From positions 1 through 15,965 of the forward strand of contig JABXJV010000274.1 in NCBI GenBank assembly GCA_013375355.1: DNA of 15,965 nucleotides. The letters run 5' to 3'. This DNA comes from Candidatus Helarchaeota archaeon. GTDB lineage: Archaea > Asgardarchaeota > Lokiarchaeia > Helarchaeales > JABXJV01. Shown here piece by piece: positions 15,925 through 15,965 of the stretch; the stretch's first letter is position 1, and every line of letters starts with the position of its first letter. The position numbers and the translations under genes are program-made. The notes under the pieces are model-generated. The model searched no databases and was not told the origin of the DNA. It worked only from the letters and a program-made list of their open reading frames with translations.

Positions 15925-15965
15925 TAATTCCCTAGTGTTTTGAAATGGAATTTTTTCTGTTAAAA

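Overview
The window is AT-rich and looks archaeal. The start of the left-hand gene has a GGTGA Shine-Dalgarno, candidate TATA boxes lie upstream of genes, and the proteins are typical of archaeal surfaces (abundant N-x-S/T sequons, a very large multidomain secreted protein, many TPRs). The mix of a giant extracellular subtilase, TPRs, a neutral-ceramidase-like protein and an archaeal-style DHH phosphoesterase would suit an Asgard (Lokiarchaeia-like) genome. No marker gene is present, so this placement is inference. No RNA gene, CRISPR array, insertion sequence or origin was recognised.

Layout. (1) Positions 1-1709, minus strand: the first ~569 codons of a membrane-anchored beta-helix-like surface protein, cut by the window edge. 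(2) Positions 1710-2232: a divergent, very AT-rich intergenic region. It holds a degenerate 30-bp tandem repeat (six units, with an apparent 60-bp higher-order period), a candidate TATA box for the left gene, and a 17-bp direct repeat near the promoter side of the right-hand operon. (3) Positions 2233-5296, plus strand: a tight three-gene operon of a neutral/alkaline ceramidase-like hydrolase, a DUF4213/DUF364 (putative heavy-metal chelation) protein and a DHH/DHHA1 phosphoesterase. (4) Positions 5306-15898, minus strand: one uninterrupted 3530-residue gene, convergent with the operon and separated from it by only 9 nt.

The giant protein is the centrepiece. In order it has a signal peptide, a propeptide, an S8 subtilase domain with a complete Asp/His/Ser triad and a large insertion, and a PPC-like beta domain. 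Nine Ig-like repeats follow, interleaved with two GATase/ThuA-like domains, a jelly-roll (MAM-like) domain, two near-duplicate Fn3-like domains, a lamin-tail domain and a nidogen-like domain. A single transmembrane helix then leads to a ~560-residue cytoplasmic tail with about eleven TPR motifs. The predicted topology puts a protease and binding modules outside the cell and a protein-protein interaction scaffold inside. This suggests, without proving it, a transmembrane surface protease or receptor that communicates with cytoplasmic partners.

The operon products show no signal peptides and probably act in the cytoplasm. Nothing in the sequence ties them functionally to the giant protein beyond the shared locus.
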